Assembly: GCA_900314755.1 (NCBI GenBank)
Contig: OMWH01000010.1
Span: forward strand, 45,621-109,620
Reading direction: 5' to 3'
Source of the DNA: an uncultured Prevotellaceae bacterium
Lineage (GTDB): Bacteria > Bacteroidota > Bacteroidia > Bacteroidales > Bacteroidaceae
Length of the DNA: 64,000 nucleotides
A program made the position numbers and the translations under genes. Below the pieces are notes generated by a model, which did no database searches, was not told the origin of the DNA, and was given only the letters and a program-made list of their open reading frames with translations. Below are positions 37,601 through 44,009 of the stretch, one piece after another (position 1 is the first letter of the stretch; the number at the start of each line of letters is the position of its first letter).

Positions 37601-38245
37601 GATACCTACGCAGCAGGCAAGTTTGTACCGGCAAACACACCAGTCGTTATCCGGACAAGCGACAATAGCGGCAGTATCAGTCTAACCCTACCGAGCACAA
37701 CAGCATCTTCATCAATTAGTTCCTGTGTCTTTACTGGTGAGTATCTGGAGCAGATGCTGGCAGCTGATGCTTCGCACGATGTCTATACCTTTGGACTGCC
37801 GTTTACCAGTGAGGTAACTATTGACCGCAACGACGGTAGTATCACGGCACCAGCTGTTGAGCAGGCTGAGACAGGTGTGGGCTTCTACATCAACGCCAAT
37901 CCTAACAAGGAGTCCGAAACCTCTCAGTCTTTGTGGCAAAGAAACAACCGCTACGTCATGCATAACAAGATTTACTACCGAGCAACAGGTAGTGGTAGTA
38001 GGGCTCGTGAGGAGTCCATGCGTGGCATCCAGTTCGTGCCAGTGTACTTCGGTGACGAGGTGGGTGAGGAACAGCCTGGTGAGGAAGGAGAGAATCCGTC
38101 TGAGGGTGTCGCTTTCCAAGGGGATGGATGTATCTACGACATGATGGGACGTAAGGTCGCTACTCGTCAACAGGTGGAGGACGGCTCATGGCGATTGCTG
38201 CGCCCAGGTATTTACATCTTGAATGGCAAGAAGTTCAGGCATTAA
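28622..38245 (+). CDS. Giant secreted repeat protein with C-terminal sorting-like domain, 3207 aa
   Basis: The longest gene in the window. Signal peptide (residues 1-30, ending NEAWA). The body repeats a module of ~240-370 residues. Each module opens with Y-x-YH-(I/V/L)-x-(D/N)-K (near residues 33, 755, 1025, 1473, 1834, 2156, 2395), continues with ...SPL...YYA..., then D-IYVTY, then a GNDPY-(A/N)-(L/I)-x-I block, suggesting tandem beta-rich domains. One Ig/BACON-like insertion lies near 624-735. From ~2950 a conserved ending (YYATFYAPFDVLLP...PANTPVVI) leads into an acidic spacer and a last ~40 residues (IYDMMGRKVA...LLRPGIYILNGKKF) like a type IX sorting domain. It is probably a cell-surface adhesin or pilus-associated protein. 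No catalytic motif was seen; function is inferred from the fimbrillin context. Confidence 0.82.
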   Translation: MLTIKRQHTRIYSLLLTLLLLGGMVNEAWAYKVTYHVLTLKIDADAAHMVDAVDGKRLEAVRAIVDNATSIELPAHFKSPLATNFKYYAADQVEASAVTELHSGSNRVKGIIYNLIDGAKETAEGAAVNANMDIYVTYDYVGNSNSIAKLDGTGKYIIGVKKGFLALNRGRNNRPAVVPKNMVSDAQLISEDFVKVNVDGSSIGTYWSSDNPRANVESQFHFVFKFEGNDPYNIIIRTAYAKDSTYMEKEANNTLHFKNYKGSSIFVQSTNNNAYLASDDHIAYNKVFVKANYPTYASFPTNLTEGDGTGWTDSPGFFHGQGSPMWSTFALLNNTTGDGYVFMGSRTYDNNGAFSTPGGSNNNYQYKYLKFDNANLTINNQTPANATTNYSTDQYFYEIKTITFNVKTPFKNTVSADVKMSEYKILNDDIIMSDIPTSLERKYCTFRGFYKDADLTQEITKYSELEGSTNIYLKYEVSATIPFKAIAPGSYTDATWKAATWYELTDGGSTEENGKKLKYDGTTSTFMNNGAHNKFTKTSEYAFIGDPYELQVVLRSATSGDIPSYVGAVSEGNLGISTSGGDGYHWEIEDDNTEGSFLLRKFGGTGHWSWDAGHRSENISYTTDAHSVSLTYGNAQTVTFNISDLTYADGNYIKVTKGGTDEAQVISTTPALTTGIGSVASDGTATVTATIAANSTGADKTFTLTITEYNKSNVRVGTETVITVTQASDAYTGNTVEYSISSSTRVKVLELSNAKYTYHIVDKSGRIAVKATTTQPIYSPLSIASIPSIIVSPFILDEEVTFYSSYSGGGRGNLSVSDVITETPDVDNPEVGANIYVTYPTTHLNDKPFRLSEDQEIFVKLNGQYVYYDGGTLKSSAEKGDSDTYKWKLRNRDPYAMLLDNMAARTALGVADQSETPDIYDDNGTKTNPSRQKGAWVKLATTVGDGVALEFTITRSQAQPFIAKSSARAGVYEVMVATGEDVNASDTYYNIGRPDATTVKIYSNATYQVSDDEEIKFVLEENETYTYHLIDKSKHELLTVDSRSPELVLPAEYQSPLVGTANYSYYGIDQFNVSGEGANAVYTLKGSPTKLTNISGLLATYVTPIATTDEATYNAASNKREASTVDDMESDVKKLKVAGHYYYKVVDTYYDVEVTKPYYTDIYVTYEKNNLVTFNDNGSPYLLKFLNPYAEGYYLENGGDKIATDKKRQAVYPYTNGDGSLFIYGTEMNEEQMGGGANTRPRWIWYFTNPGGSTGNYADDPYHVTIHSKNTISYNGVSHPTYLKTEAVHFNQDADPNTKHIVTRGDLPGITSANPTEYMILGTQGNYRLVTTDMIDGARRTVNTLEQYWKTYNIVKQDVLGIMTNTEPDIYVVPDDQRTTLLERKPEWHSYEVYAYAVRWNGGSKIAEKLEHWFQTFGMGNGAFDIEDANIPPVLVLLDRHGWEIMRKPLPTTTYPYGDELEALRAYDSPMVKEYHFFNNATKASGCHKYTLRTRNDALRDEIMVSGTPYTSTSLAALPPLAASGVKDANGIFQDFYVTYTVKEEYEKSYNYSFTDNGDGTFTETGTPSKFLVLQNGRFFKKENDSKRNYISKPIWEHVVGATNSSEGNVYDLILTPKDGQVNIMNGTKIADYNFWYIGPNLDIDREMGINWGTATSGAEPLTEAATKALYYDPEKTKIAYMQTTGFDPYNLQIRIADATDNSSNPRYITSHMNKAALVEGAMVGDYSDTGGSLDITLENAFSWATIKPEDDTGSEGYDHTNLAISNQTFMAVSDGNGNMQLMPRFDHTKRIDTDKASPYYTTLKDPVDHDLASVDNNNSMGPQTTFLVRPQVQEYIITDNDGREALRYKRAGEYYPTITEHFKSPIAKDFTYYAGLTTHGDVTDSSVAEWGPAAEKFKRTATTEALMNTRINLLPTSGTYYYQIGTRGNFTYKKVEVTKGLEEQKIDGSFAAAGVNGDNPTIYVRYKYDEGIDSDGDNILGGKWFTVKLADKDLQANGTIVYAVGSTQGTGVSLYTGTKPVTIDKDAKVWQWKFLALLADPSSDYYEEPDPYAVRIYNRSANYTTDPSQNPSPMNIGIKVPNESSGADRFALLSHPDGGYALAVDGLGTYSYSFLNGANMTTSVAATTATEAGFTTKNNVITAGAQLILNDDVDYNYVYHVINKAGTLAVSATQTKAEAAGNGYAPYLPEDAQTPLLNMEDYKYYAYAQTGSTYTVNPYSIIATLAGGYDDVIWVRYNDYDAESTPYLVPNKRNATGSTIARAEGSNDVAMNIEGKLPYNIIWETDNMMRSSDGDAISDGGVRVLSGSKEYVWYFEGNDPYALKIKHKGGKYVDGDASLTEDLADAKSFMLLKKADYDYGILQETGGTNKLSGYGQTTTTGDPTKFIIFGLSVHDLIYHLVIAKTCADKSNPQNGEYVDIPFMESESGTLISKRIYGTTQRDLTSQTSGVAGDTYQLGSTLSWGTTPVSHTYSYDAGTVSIGDLLEVPGVFYRPNCTFDYYIEGVYDYNKETGAKTENATLNAKYKGLKLKNLMSDADLIDKTVVVNIVYQFDQSVATNTGLGFVTSVDRNLWYTMETVESGTPHLARYTSTGGLNTAAGRELHYTNDFLWTPLGDVYGFYMYNRYATKNLEHTDHVMTTSALSAGTAVTMGTAGANSIYELIAGAEEGTFRFHPVANTEATKVYVTKDGSGSLVLASTSPSEWAYGLDIALMQPYYQGAGNIGGLNDAGKAAYETAMSTEPFKITDVQAVVYDDANIVHFSPGYYRLYSQPGITGINPVRYASGYLHETEKTAVSGGIPMHFYSRQGVLASFAGEDDGLGSGFTISNATRGDIPIAPTENDPSTIFYVTGILTSNNTISNVTMSTQGLNVIENKMGKGTATTYRMIDIGGGIVVLVNPDDNKYFNFTQTGNNYDLKYSVADGARIDDVKWCMEPANNLGLKVTMNDGGDDHYYATFYAPFDVLLPADDKYNAFTCSTWKDTGLTMDKVPAVDTYAAGKFVPANTPVVIRTSDNSGSISLTLPSTTASSSISSCVFTGEYLEQMLAADASHDVYTFGLPFTSEVTIDRNDGSITAPAVEQAETGVGFYINANPNKESETSQSLWQRNNRYVMHNKIYYRATGSGSRAREESMRGIQFVPVYFGDEVGEEQPGEEGENPSEGVAFQGDGCIYDMMGRKVATRQQVEDGSWRLLRPGIYILNGKKFRH

Positions 38246-38261
38246 CTGCATTCATGTTTTC

Positions 38262-38400
38262 CGTATCTTTGCAGGCATAAAACCAATATAACTAACACAA
38301 CTATGCCAAGAAGTCAAGGTATACCCTACGAGATTCATCCAAGTCCTAAGAAGATGGAAATATTCCCTCACGCTTTCCCCCACACTTGTATCAAAAAGCA
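38262..38400 (+). pseudogene. Degenerate HU-like (HIG) gene fragment with promoter
   Basis: From 38262 the sequence matches, inverted, the fragment at 44712-44876: the promoter box TATCTTTG (38264-38271), a 31-nt leader, and an ATG at 38303 encoding MPRSQGIPYEIHPSPKK. This start resembles the Bacteroidota HU-like DNA-binding family (HU-HIG). After the Lys-Lys codons a segment of about 60 bp present in the other copy is missing and the frame is lost; the sequence resumes with attccctcacgctttcc, matching the other copy's attccctcactctttcc. The remaining frame runs into the response-regulator gene on the other strand, so it is a remnant and not a working gene. Confidence 0.75.
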
Positions 38401-38431
38401 GAGGATTTTTAAATATTTTTACTTAATAAAA

Positions 38432-39043
38432 TCAAACGAGGTGTCGCTCGATGGCAATACGCACCAGCGAGGCGGTATTGCTGCATCCTAATTTCTGGCG
38501 TAATGACTTGGTGTAACTGTGTACGGTCTCAAACCCGAGGAAGAGTCTTTTGGCGATTTCCTTCATGGTATATCCTTTGACGATGAGTTGCAGGATCTCC
38601 CGCTCGCGGGTGGTCAGCTCAGGCAACGCCTCCTTGGTGTTCGACAGGATAGCCTGTGCCTCCTTGCAGATATACTGTTCTCCGTCAGCCACGATACAGA
38701 TGCCATTGATGAGCTCATCGGTATCGGTGTTCTTCAGGATATAACCCTCGGCACCGTTATGGAGGGCACGCTGGATGACAGATGACTCTGCATAGGCGGT
38801 TAGGACGAGAATCCGCATGTCGGGACACGACTCCCGGAACTGCCTGATAGCGTCAATGCCGTCACCGTCGGGCATGGCGACATCCAGCAACAGCATCTGT
38901 GGCTGCATGCTCCTGATTTTCTCCTTGGTCTCTGTGATATCGTGGGCAATAGCCACGACTTTTGCCACCCGGCTCTCATGAAGCAGTTTGGCAATTCCCT
39001 CAGCCACCAGGTGGTGATCGTCCGCAATGATGACACTAAGCAT
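38432..39043 (-). CDS. LuxR/NarL-type response regulator, 203 aa
   Basis: Receiver domain (residues 1-~120) with the acidic pair DD8-9, phosphoacceptor D54 in LLLDVAMPDGDG, and the Lys in YILKN; then a LuxR-type helix-turn-helix (LTTREREILQLIVKGYTMKEIAKRLFLGFETVHSYTKSLRQKL). Start set at 39043 (MLSVIIADD), the usual receiver beginning. Longer in-frame starts (TTG 39109, ATG 39103) would overlap a clear promoter (TTG-N20-TACCTTTG, 39109-39079), which leaves a 35-nt leader to this ATG. It pairs with the histidine kinase just upstream. Target genes are unknown; the divergent OmpA-family gene at 41.1 kb is a candidate. Confidence 0.93.
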   Translation of the reverse strand: MLSVIIADDHHLVAEGIAKLLHESRVAKVVAIAHDITETKEKIRSMQPQMLLLDVAMPDGDGIDAIRQFRESCPDMRILVLTAYAESSVIQRALHNGAEGYILKNTDTDELINGICIVADGEQYICKEAQAILSNTKEALPELTTREREILQLIVKGYTMKEIAKRLFLGFETVHSYTKSLRQKLGCSNTASLVRIAIERHLV

Positions 39044-39078
39044 CTTGTACTCGTTACCTCTTTGTGGTTTATTGGCTG

Positions 39079-39109
39079 CAAAGGTACGCATATTGTCTGA
39101 CATAGTCAA
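39079..39109 (-). promoter_or_regulatory. Internal promoter for the response regulator
   Basis: On the minus strand TTG (39109-39107), 20-bp spacer, TACCTTTG (39086-39079). The -33 TTG overlaps the TGA stop of the kinase gene, so the regulator can be made separately from the kinase. Confidence 0.7.
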
Positions 39110-41010
39110 TCCCCCAAATGTGGGTTTTTATGGTTGTCGATGGTGATATTGATCTCTGTTCCTCCGCTGTTGGGTGTGTAGATGTCCATCATTCCGCCCA
39201 TCAGCTCCACCCGTTCCTTGGTATTCCTCAGTCCGTTGCCGTTATGCTTATCCAGTGTCATCCCTTTCCCGTCATCACTCACATTGACGCTTGTCATGTC
39301 CTCATGCGCCATCAGTTGTACCTTGATATGCTCCGCATGGGCACTCTTCACGGCATTGTTGACCAGTTCGTAGACGATGCAGTAGAGATGCTCCTCCTGT
39401 CGCTTGTCGAGATACTGCTCGTCACCGATAAAGGAGAACGTCACGTTCCGCATGGTCTGGCAGTAGTCACGCAGTGCGGTGCGGAGGCCATGGCGACTGA
39501 GTGTCTCTGGCAGCAGGTGGTGGGCGACGTTGCGCATCTCACGGATGGCATCGTCGGTGAGGTGGATAGCATCTGTGTTTCCATCATCCTCAGCTATCTT
39601 CAGACGCAAAGCGGTAAGGAGTCCACCCAGTCGGTCGTGGAGGTCACGGGCTATACGGACACGCTCCGTGGTCTCACCCTCCAGTTTTGCCTGCAGCAGT
39701 GCCTGTCGCTTGCGCAACTGGATGCTTCTCCAGTAGAGGAAGAAGAGGAGGACAAGGAGCACCAGCAGGATGGCGACAAGAATCCCGCCATAGAGGTAGT
39801 ACTGTTTCTCCTTCGTCAGTTGGGCGATGGCGGCTTGTTTCTTCTCTGTCTCGTAGATGACCTCCATCTGTGAGAGAGCACTCTGGTAGTGCTCGGTGGC
39901 GTAGCGGTTCATCACGCCATATACCTTATTAATATATTCCTTCGCCCTTTGCTTGTCGCCCAGTTCCGTGTAGATCTCTGCCAGCAGCATGTAGCATTCC
40001 TTGTCGGAGTAGGTGGCAAGCGAGTCGTCATGGATGCTCTTCAGTCCGTACTCGAGTGCCGTGTGCCATTGTTTCTCCGCCATGGCGAGTTCACAGGCGG
40101 CGGAATAGACATTGGCTTTGTTTTCGAACAGCATGTCGTCATAGACGAGTGCTAAGGCTTCTGAGGCGTATGCCTTTGCCTTGACGATGTCCCGGTGTCC
40201 CTCCATCATGTTGATGCGGCACAGGGCGGCAAGGATTTCTGCATAGTCGTCACGCTCCTCCTGACGGTGTGCGTGATAGTAGGCATAACTTTTCTCTGCC
40301 GTCTGCCGTGCCCGTCCGTAGTCGTTCTCGCCAATGTATATCTTCACCAGTCCCTTGCGGGCGAGGGCAGGCATCAGCGAGTCCTTCGACTCCTCTCCCT
40401 TCTCGATGGCTTTCAGGTAGTTGCGCTTTGCCTCCTCTGTATTGCCTATCGTCAGGAAGAGTTCGCCGACGTTATGATAGAGGATGGTCTGGCTCTGCAG
40501 CCATCCGTGTTTCTCGAAGATAGGCAGTGCCTTCTGGTAGTAGGCAATGGCGAGTTGTAGTTTGTCCTGCATGTTATAGACATTGCCGATGGCTCCGTAG
40601 AGTTGTGAGCGCATGTCGTCCACATTGCTTTCCGAATACCGCTTGTCACCAGCCATCGAGTCGGTGACAGCAACTCCCCACTGGTAGTAGTAGACGGCTT
40701 TCTCGAACTCGTCCTGTGCGTAGTATTGCATCCCCAGGTGGTAGAGTGCGTTCTGTCTTGCCGCCAGTGCATTCAACTCATAACTCAGGGCGAGGGTCTT
40801 CCTGGCGTAGAGGTCGTGCTTCTGCATGTCTTTCTTCAGATAGCCTCTGATGAGTTCCATGTAACAGCGTATCAGTGCTTCGCCCTTGGGCGGGTTCTTG
40901 CTATGGATCAGTGCCTCCACCGAGTCCTCTTTCGTTTTTCGGTGGTCTATGTAGGCATGCGTCAGAGACATTGCCATCACCCCAAGTAATAGGATAATCA
41001 TTCTCTTCAT
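39106..41010 (-). CDS. TPR-containing sensor histidine kinase (HisKA_3 type), 634 aa
   Basis: Start set at 41010 (MKRMIILLLGVMAMSLTHA, signal peptide) because a full promoter ends 4 nt upstream; the longer frame to 41595 is only the reverse of the OmpA-family gene. Residues ~30-390 form tetratricopeptide-like helical repeats (LYGAIGNVYNMQDKLQLAIAYYQKAL; YHNVGELFLTIGNTEEAKRNYLKAI) in the periplasm. One membrane helix (~405-430) follows, then a coiled coil, the H-box ARDLHDRLGGLLTALRLKI (~455) and an HATPase domain (NNAVKSAHAEH, DDGKGM, NGLRNTKERVELMGG). This is the Bacteroidota family that pairs with NarL-type regulators. The signal sensed by the TPR domain is unknown. The next gene on this strand is the partner regulator. 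Confidence 0.93.
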   Translation of the reverse strand: MKRMIILLLGVMAMSLTHAYIDHRKTKEDSVEALIHSKNPPKGEALIRCYMELIRGYLKKDMQKHDLYARKTLALSYELNALAARQNALYHLGMQYYAQDEFEKAVYYYQWGVAVTDSMAGDKRYSESNVDDMRSQLYGAIGNVYNMQDKLQLAIAYYQKALPIFEKHGWLQSQTILYHNVGELFLTIGNTEEAKRNYLKAIEKGEESKDSLMPALARKGLVKIYIGENDYGRARQTAEKSYAYYHAHRQEERDDYAEILAALCRINMMEGHRDIVKAKAYASEALALVYDDMLFENKANVYSAACELAMAEKQWHTALEYGLKSIHDDSLATYSDKECYMLLAEIYTELGDKQRAKEYINKVYGVMNRYATEHYQSALSQMEVIYETEKKQAAIAQLTKEKQYYLYGGILVAILLVLLVLLFFLYWRSIQLRKRQALLQAKLEGETTERVRIARDLHDRLGGLLTALRLKIAEDDGNTDAIHLTDDAIREMRNVAHHLLPETLSRHGLRTALRDYCQTMRNVTFSFIGDEQYLDKRQEEHLYCIVYELVNNAVKSAHAEHIKVQLMAHEDMTSVNVSDDGKGMTLDKHNGNGLRNTKERVELMGGMMDIYTPNSGGTEINITIDNHKNPHLGD

Positions 41011-41014
41011 GATA

Positions 41015-41046
41015 CAAAGATACATATTTGTTGGATAACAGCCAAA
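41015..41046 (-). promoter_or_regulatory. Kinase promoter, leaderless geometry
   Basis: Minus strand TTTG (41046-41043), 20-bp spacer, TATCTTTG (41022-41015), then only 4 nt to the ATG at 41010. Confidence 0.8.
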
Positions 41047-41063
41047 TAAAACAACAAAAATAC

Positions 41064-41075
41064 CCCCATTTGGGG
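41064..41075. promoter_or_regulatory. CCCCA-TT-TGGGG dyad between divergent promoters
   Basis: A 5-2-5 inverted repeat sits between the -33 elements of the kinase gene (41043-41046) and of the OmpA-family gene (41078-41080). Position and symmetry suggest a regulator site, which is an inference. Confidence 0.4.
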
Positions 41076-41077
41076 AA

Positions 41078-41108
41078 TTGTGCAAGTAATAACTATTGTA
41101 TAACTTTG
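41078..41108 (+). promoter_or_regulatory. Promoter of the OmpA-family gene
   Basis: TTG (41078-41080), 20-bp spacer, TAACTTTG (41101-41108), 44 nt before the ATG at 41153. Confidence 0.75.
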
Positions 41109-41152
41109 CCAACAAAATGTAACTGTAACTTAAAACATTAAAAGTTGAAGGT

Positions 41153-42094
41153 ATGAAAAGACTGATTTTATTGCTGGTTGTGGCTTTTGCCATGGTCGTG
41201 AATACAGATGCACAAGGGTGGCTGAACCGTCTGAAGGACAAAGCGAAGAGTAAGATTGAGAACAAAATTGACGATGCCGTGGACAATGCGATGGACAAGG
41301 GTATCGACAAAGCGGAGGACGAGGCTACCGATGCCGTGAAGGGTAAAAAGGGAAAGAATAAGAAGTCGAAGAACGAAGATACTGACGATGTCGAGGAGGC
41401 TGATCCCGTTACAGCTACATCATCCGACTTCAAGCGCGGCTCTGTCATCATGTTCCAAGATGATGTAACAGCAGAGCAGGTAGGCGAGTTCCCCTCTAAG
41501 TGGGATATGTTCTCAGGTACGACAGAGGTTAAGACTATCGCTGGTATAAAAGCTATCAATCCTACTGACAATGCCCAGATACAGCCGCTCATCAAGGAGC
41601 AGGGTGCTTATCTGCCAGAGGAGTTCACCATCGAGTATGACTTCTACTACTGGCCCACCAGTAAGGTTCCGGGCAATGACGACTATATTGGTCTGAACGA
41701 CATGAAGCTGATTCTTGCCGTTACTAAGGACCGTTCTGAATTTCCTCAAACAGGAGGTGACGGGGGTGATCTGACGGCATTTGTCCTCACTCATGGCGTT
41801 TGTTCTTCTTCAGAGCATACTTATTACTTTAATGGAGACAAGAAGGGCGATTTTGACTACTCATTCAAGAAGGGCTGGAACCATGTGGCATTGTCGTTTA
41901 ACAAACGAGCCCTGAAGGTCTACTTCAACGACAAGCGTGTGGTGAACCTGCCGCGTGTCAACCAACCTACATGGCTGTGCTTCCAAGTTCCCTTTGATTA
42001 TATTAACCTCACCTTCATCCGCAATGTGGTGATTGCCAAGGGTGCCGTTGCGCTCTACGACCGTGATGCACAGGATGTGTCTGCCGTGAACTAA
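41153..42094 (+). CDS. OmpA-family secreted protein, N-terminal part (frameshifted gene), 313 aa
   Basis: Signal peptide (ending NTDAQ), an amphipathic Lys/Asp/Glu-rich helix (~22-90: WLNRLKDKAKSKIENKIDDAVDNAMDKGIDKAEDEATDAVKGKK), then a beta-rich domain (~95-313) with concanavalin/laminin-G-like strands such as FTIEYDFYYWP and NHVALSFNKRALKVYFNDKRVV. The frame stops at TAA (42092-42094) just before an OmpA C-terminal domain in the next frame. Skipping one T in GTGAACTAACAAC restores an open frame into NILFDTGKATL, so the gene most likely has a one-base insertion. Related Bacteroidota proteins carry the beta domain and OmpA domain in one chain. If not a sequencing error, the product is cut off from peptidoglycan. 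Confidence 0.75.
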   Translation: MKRLILLLVVAFAMVVNTDAQGWLNRLKDKAKSKIENKIDDAVDNAMDKGIDKAEDEATDAVKGKKGKNKKSKNEDTDDVEEADPVTATSSDFKRGSVIMFQDDVTAEQVGEFPSKWDMFSGTTEVKTIAGIKAINPTDNAQIQPLIKEQGAYLPEEFTIEYDFYYWPTSKVPGNDDYIGLNDMKLILAVTKDRSEFPQTGGDGGDLTAFVLTHGVCSSSEHTYYFNGDKKGDFDYSFKKGWNHVALSFNKRALKVYFNDKRVVNLPRVNQPTWLCFQVPFDYINLTFIRNVVIAKGAVALYDRDAQDVSAVN

Positions 42095-42413
42095 CAACAT
42101 TTTGTTTGATACTGGTAAGGCAACACTGAAGCAGGAGTCGATGATTGAGATCATGAAGGTTGCCGACTATATGAAGAAGAACCCGAGTGCCCGTTTTGAG
42201 GTGCAGGGACATACTGACAACCAAGGCTCTGACAAGATTAACGATCCGTTGTCACAACAGCGTGCCGAGGCTATCGTCAAGGCACTCGAGGGCTTAGGCG
42301 TTGATGGCTTCAACCTGAAGGCTGTGGGTAAAGGCTCCCACGAGCCTGTCGCTGATAACAAGACGGAGGCAGGTCGTGCCAAGAACCGTAGGGTAGTGTT
42401 TGTCAAGAAGTAA
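42095..42413 (+). pseudogene. Detached OmpA C-terminal domain (3' part of the gene starting at 41153)
   Basis: This frame encodes NILFDTGKATLKQES, EVQGHTDNQGSDKINDPLSQQRAEAIVKAL, FNLKAVGKGSHEPVADN and AGRAKNRRVVF, a complete OmpA peptidoglycan-binding domain (PF00691) with its conserved TD and NRRV residues. It has no ATG near its beginning (the first possible starts are a TTG within the domain or an internal Met) and no promoter, so it is not an independent gene. It is the 3' part of the frameshifted gene that begins at 41153. Confidence 0.8.
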
Positions 42414-42425
42414 TTAGATATACGA

Positions 42426-44009
42426 ATGAAAAAGGTTTTATGGATGATTGTGGCACTGCTGATGCTCAGCACGGCAGATGCGAATGCTCAGGGCTTCCTG
42501 AAGAAACTGAAACAGAAAGCACAGTCGGCTGTCGGTATTTCCAGCCGGGAGGAGCGTGAGGATCATAACAAGGTTGAAAACACAGAGAGTGCCCCATCGG
42601 ATATTGTTGTCGCACAGGGCAGCGATATTATTCCCAAGCGTAAGACATCAACCGTTACGTGGGATGGTGTTCTCACACCCAGCACAGCCTCTACGGCTGA
42701 GGCGCTGATGAAAGAACTCCCGCCATTGCCCTCTGCAGAGAAGATGGCAAAAAGCACGATGGAGGAACGTGATGCCTACGCCCAGAAGATTGCTGCTGTC
42801 GTGGTACGTGCCGATCAGTTACAGCGTGAACAGTCTGGTTGCTCTGATGCAGAGATGGAGGCACTGCGCCGGAAATGGGAAGGTAAGATTCAGAATCAGT
42901 TTGGTCTGACCAAGGCTGAGTTGGCGATCCTCAATGATGAGAATGCCCCGGAGTCGAAGAAGAAACCCATTCAGGATAAGGTGATGGCAAAGGTCTTGGG
43001 AGGCGATGTCAATACGATGGATCTGGAGAAGTTCGAGAAGATGAGTGAGAAAGAGCAGGAGGCTTACATCAAGGCGCATCCCGAGTTCATCCAGCAGATG
43101 CAGCAGATGGCGATGAATGCCAGTAACTTCACCAAGCAGACGCAGGACATGACCAAGGCTTTCAGCGGCTATGAGTCTCAGGTGGGCAGACTGACCAACA
43201 ACTATCAGCGTCAGATGAAAGAGGAAGCCCGGCATGACTATAGTGCCATCGCCAAGAGACATGAGGGTAAGTTAAAGAAGATCTACGGTCAGATCTGTAA
43301 TGAGGAGGATCCCCAGAAAATTGATGCCCTCTATGCCGATGCCGACCAACTACTCTATAACTATCGTCTGGAAGCAGCCAAAGAGTATCGGGCATCGCTG
43401 CAGCGACAGATTGCGAATGTGAAACAATATGCGGAAGAGTTCAATAGACTGTCGCAGCGGCTTGTTGATTTGGGAGAACTGCCTCAGTGTGCCGTTGGCA
43501 GGACAGACCTGAATGCTGTTATTATGACAGGTTGTCTGCTTGATGATGCCTACAAGGAGTTGCCAGATATTATACCAGTAGTAGGTGGCTGTCCGGAGAC
43601 CATTTATGAACTGCCCAGCGGCTGGCGCTTTGCGACTTGGGAGTGCCGTAGTTTCCAGAACATCAGTAAAGTCTCTTGCGAGTGGCCGCTTTTGGCGATG
43701 CGTGAGAAAGGTGATGAAATGGAATACGGTGTTTTGGAATGTGACAAGTTCCGTATTATCAGTGAGTCGGAACTTGAGAGCCTCAATAAAAAGGTGGATC
43801 AGCGCCTGAAGCAGAATCCAAACAAACCGCCCTATGGTGTCTATAAAAGCCGTAGCGGTAAGCGACAGGTGGAATACAGTCAGACGGGTGAGATCATTAT
43901 CAATAACATGACCACTTGTACCCCCATCGCGTTTGAGGCTAAGAGTGACCGCTTGGAGTGGGTGATGATTGATGACAACAAGATTGTGAAGTGTACTTAC
44001 AAACTCTAA
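42426..44009 (+). CDS. Secreted helical protein of unknown function, 527 aa
   Basis: Signal peptide (ending ANAQ) followed by GFLKKLKQKAQSAVG, an amphipathic helix much like GWLNRLKDKAKSKIENK at the same place in the upstream OmpA-family protein, so the two may share a membrane- or partner-binding element. Residues ~95-330 are predicted helical and charged, with heptad-like runs (LEKFEKMSEKEQEAYIKAHPEFIQQMQQMAM; EARHDYSAIAKRHEGKLKKIY). The last ~180 residues are a mixed alpha/beta domain. I do not recognise a family. It starts 12 nt after the OmpA-domain stop and is followed directly by the lysozyme-like gene, so the three form one operon-like unit divergent from the two-component system. Confidence 0.75.
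   Translation: MKKVLWMIVALLMLSTADANAQGFLKKLKQKAQSAVGISSREEREDHNKVENTESAPSDIVVAQGSDIIPKRKTSTVTWDGVLTPSTASTAEALMKELPPLPSAEKMAKSTMEERDAYAQKIAAVVVRADQLQREQSGCSDAEMEALRRKWEGKIQNQFGLTKAELAILNDENAPESKKKPIQDKVMAKVLGGDVNTMDLEKFEKMSEKEQEAYIKAHPEFIQQMQQMAMNASNFTKQTQDMTKAFSGYESQVGRLTNNYQRQMKEEARHDYSAIAKRHEGKLKKIYGQICNEEDPQKIDALYADADQLLYNYRLEAAKEYRASLQRQIANVKQYAEEFNRLSQRLVDLGELPQCAVGRTDLNAVIMTGCLLDDAYKELPDIIPVVGGCPETIYELPSGWRFATWECRSFQNISKVSCEWPLLAMREKGDEMEYGVLECDKFRIISESELESLNKKVDQRLKQNPNKPPYGVYKSRSGKRQVEYSQTGEIIINNMTTCTPIAFEAKSDRLEWVMIDDNKIVKCTYKL

Noticed and set aside
41011-41595. Extension of the kinase frame upstream to 41595 (195 extra residues, Ser/Phe-rich)
   Set aside because: It is the reverse of the OmpA-family gene's charged helix, and a promoter ends 4 nt before the ATG at 41010, whose product begins with a signal peptide.
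42102-42413. Independent small OmpA-domain gene
   Set aside because: No ATG, promoter or signal peptide; the frame joins the upstream gene when one base is removed.
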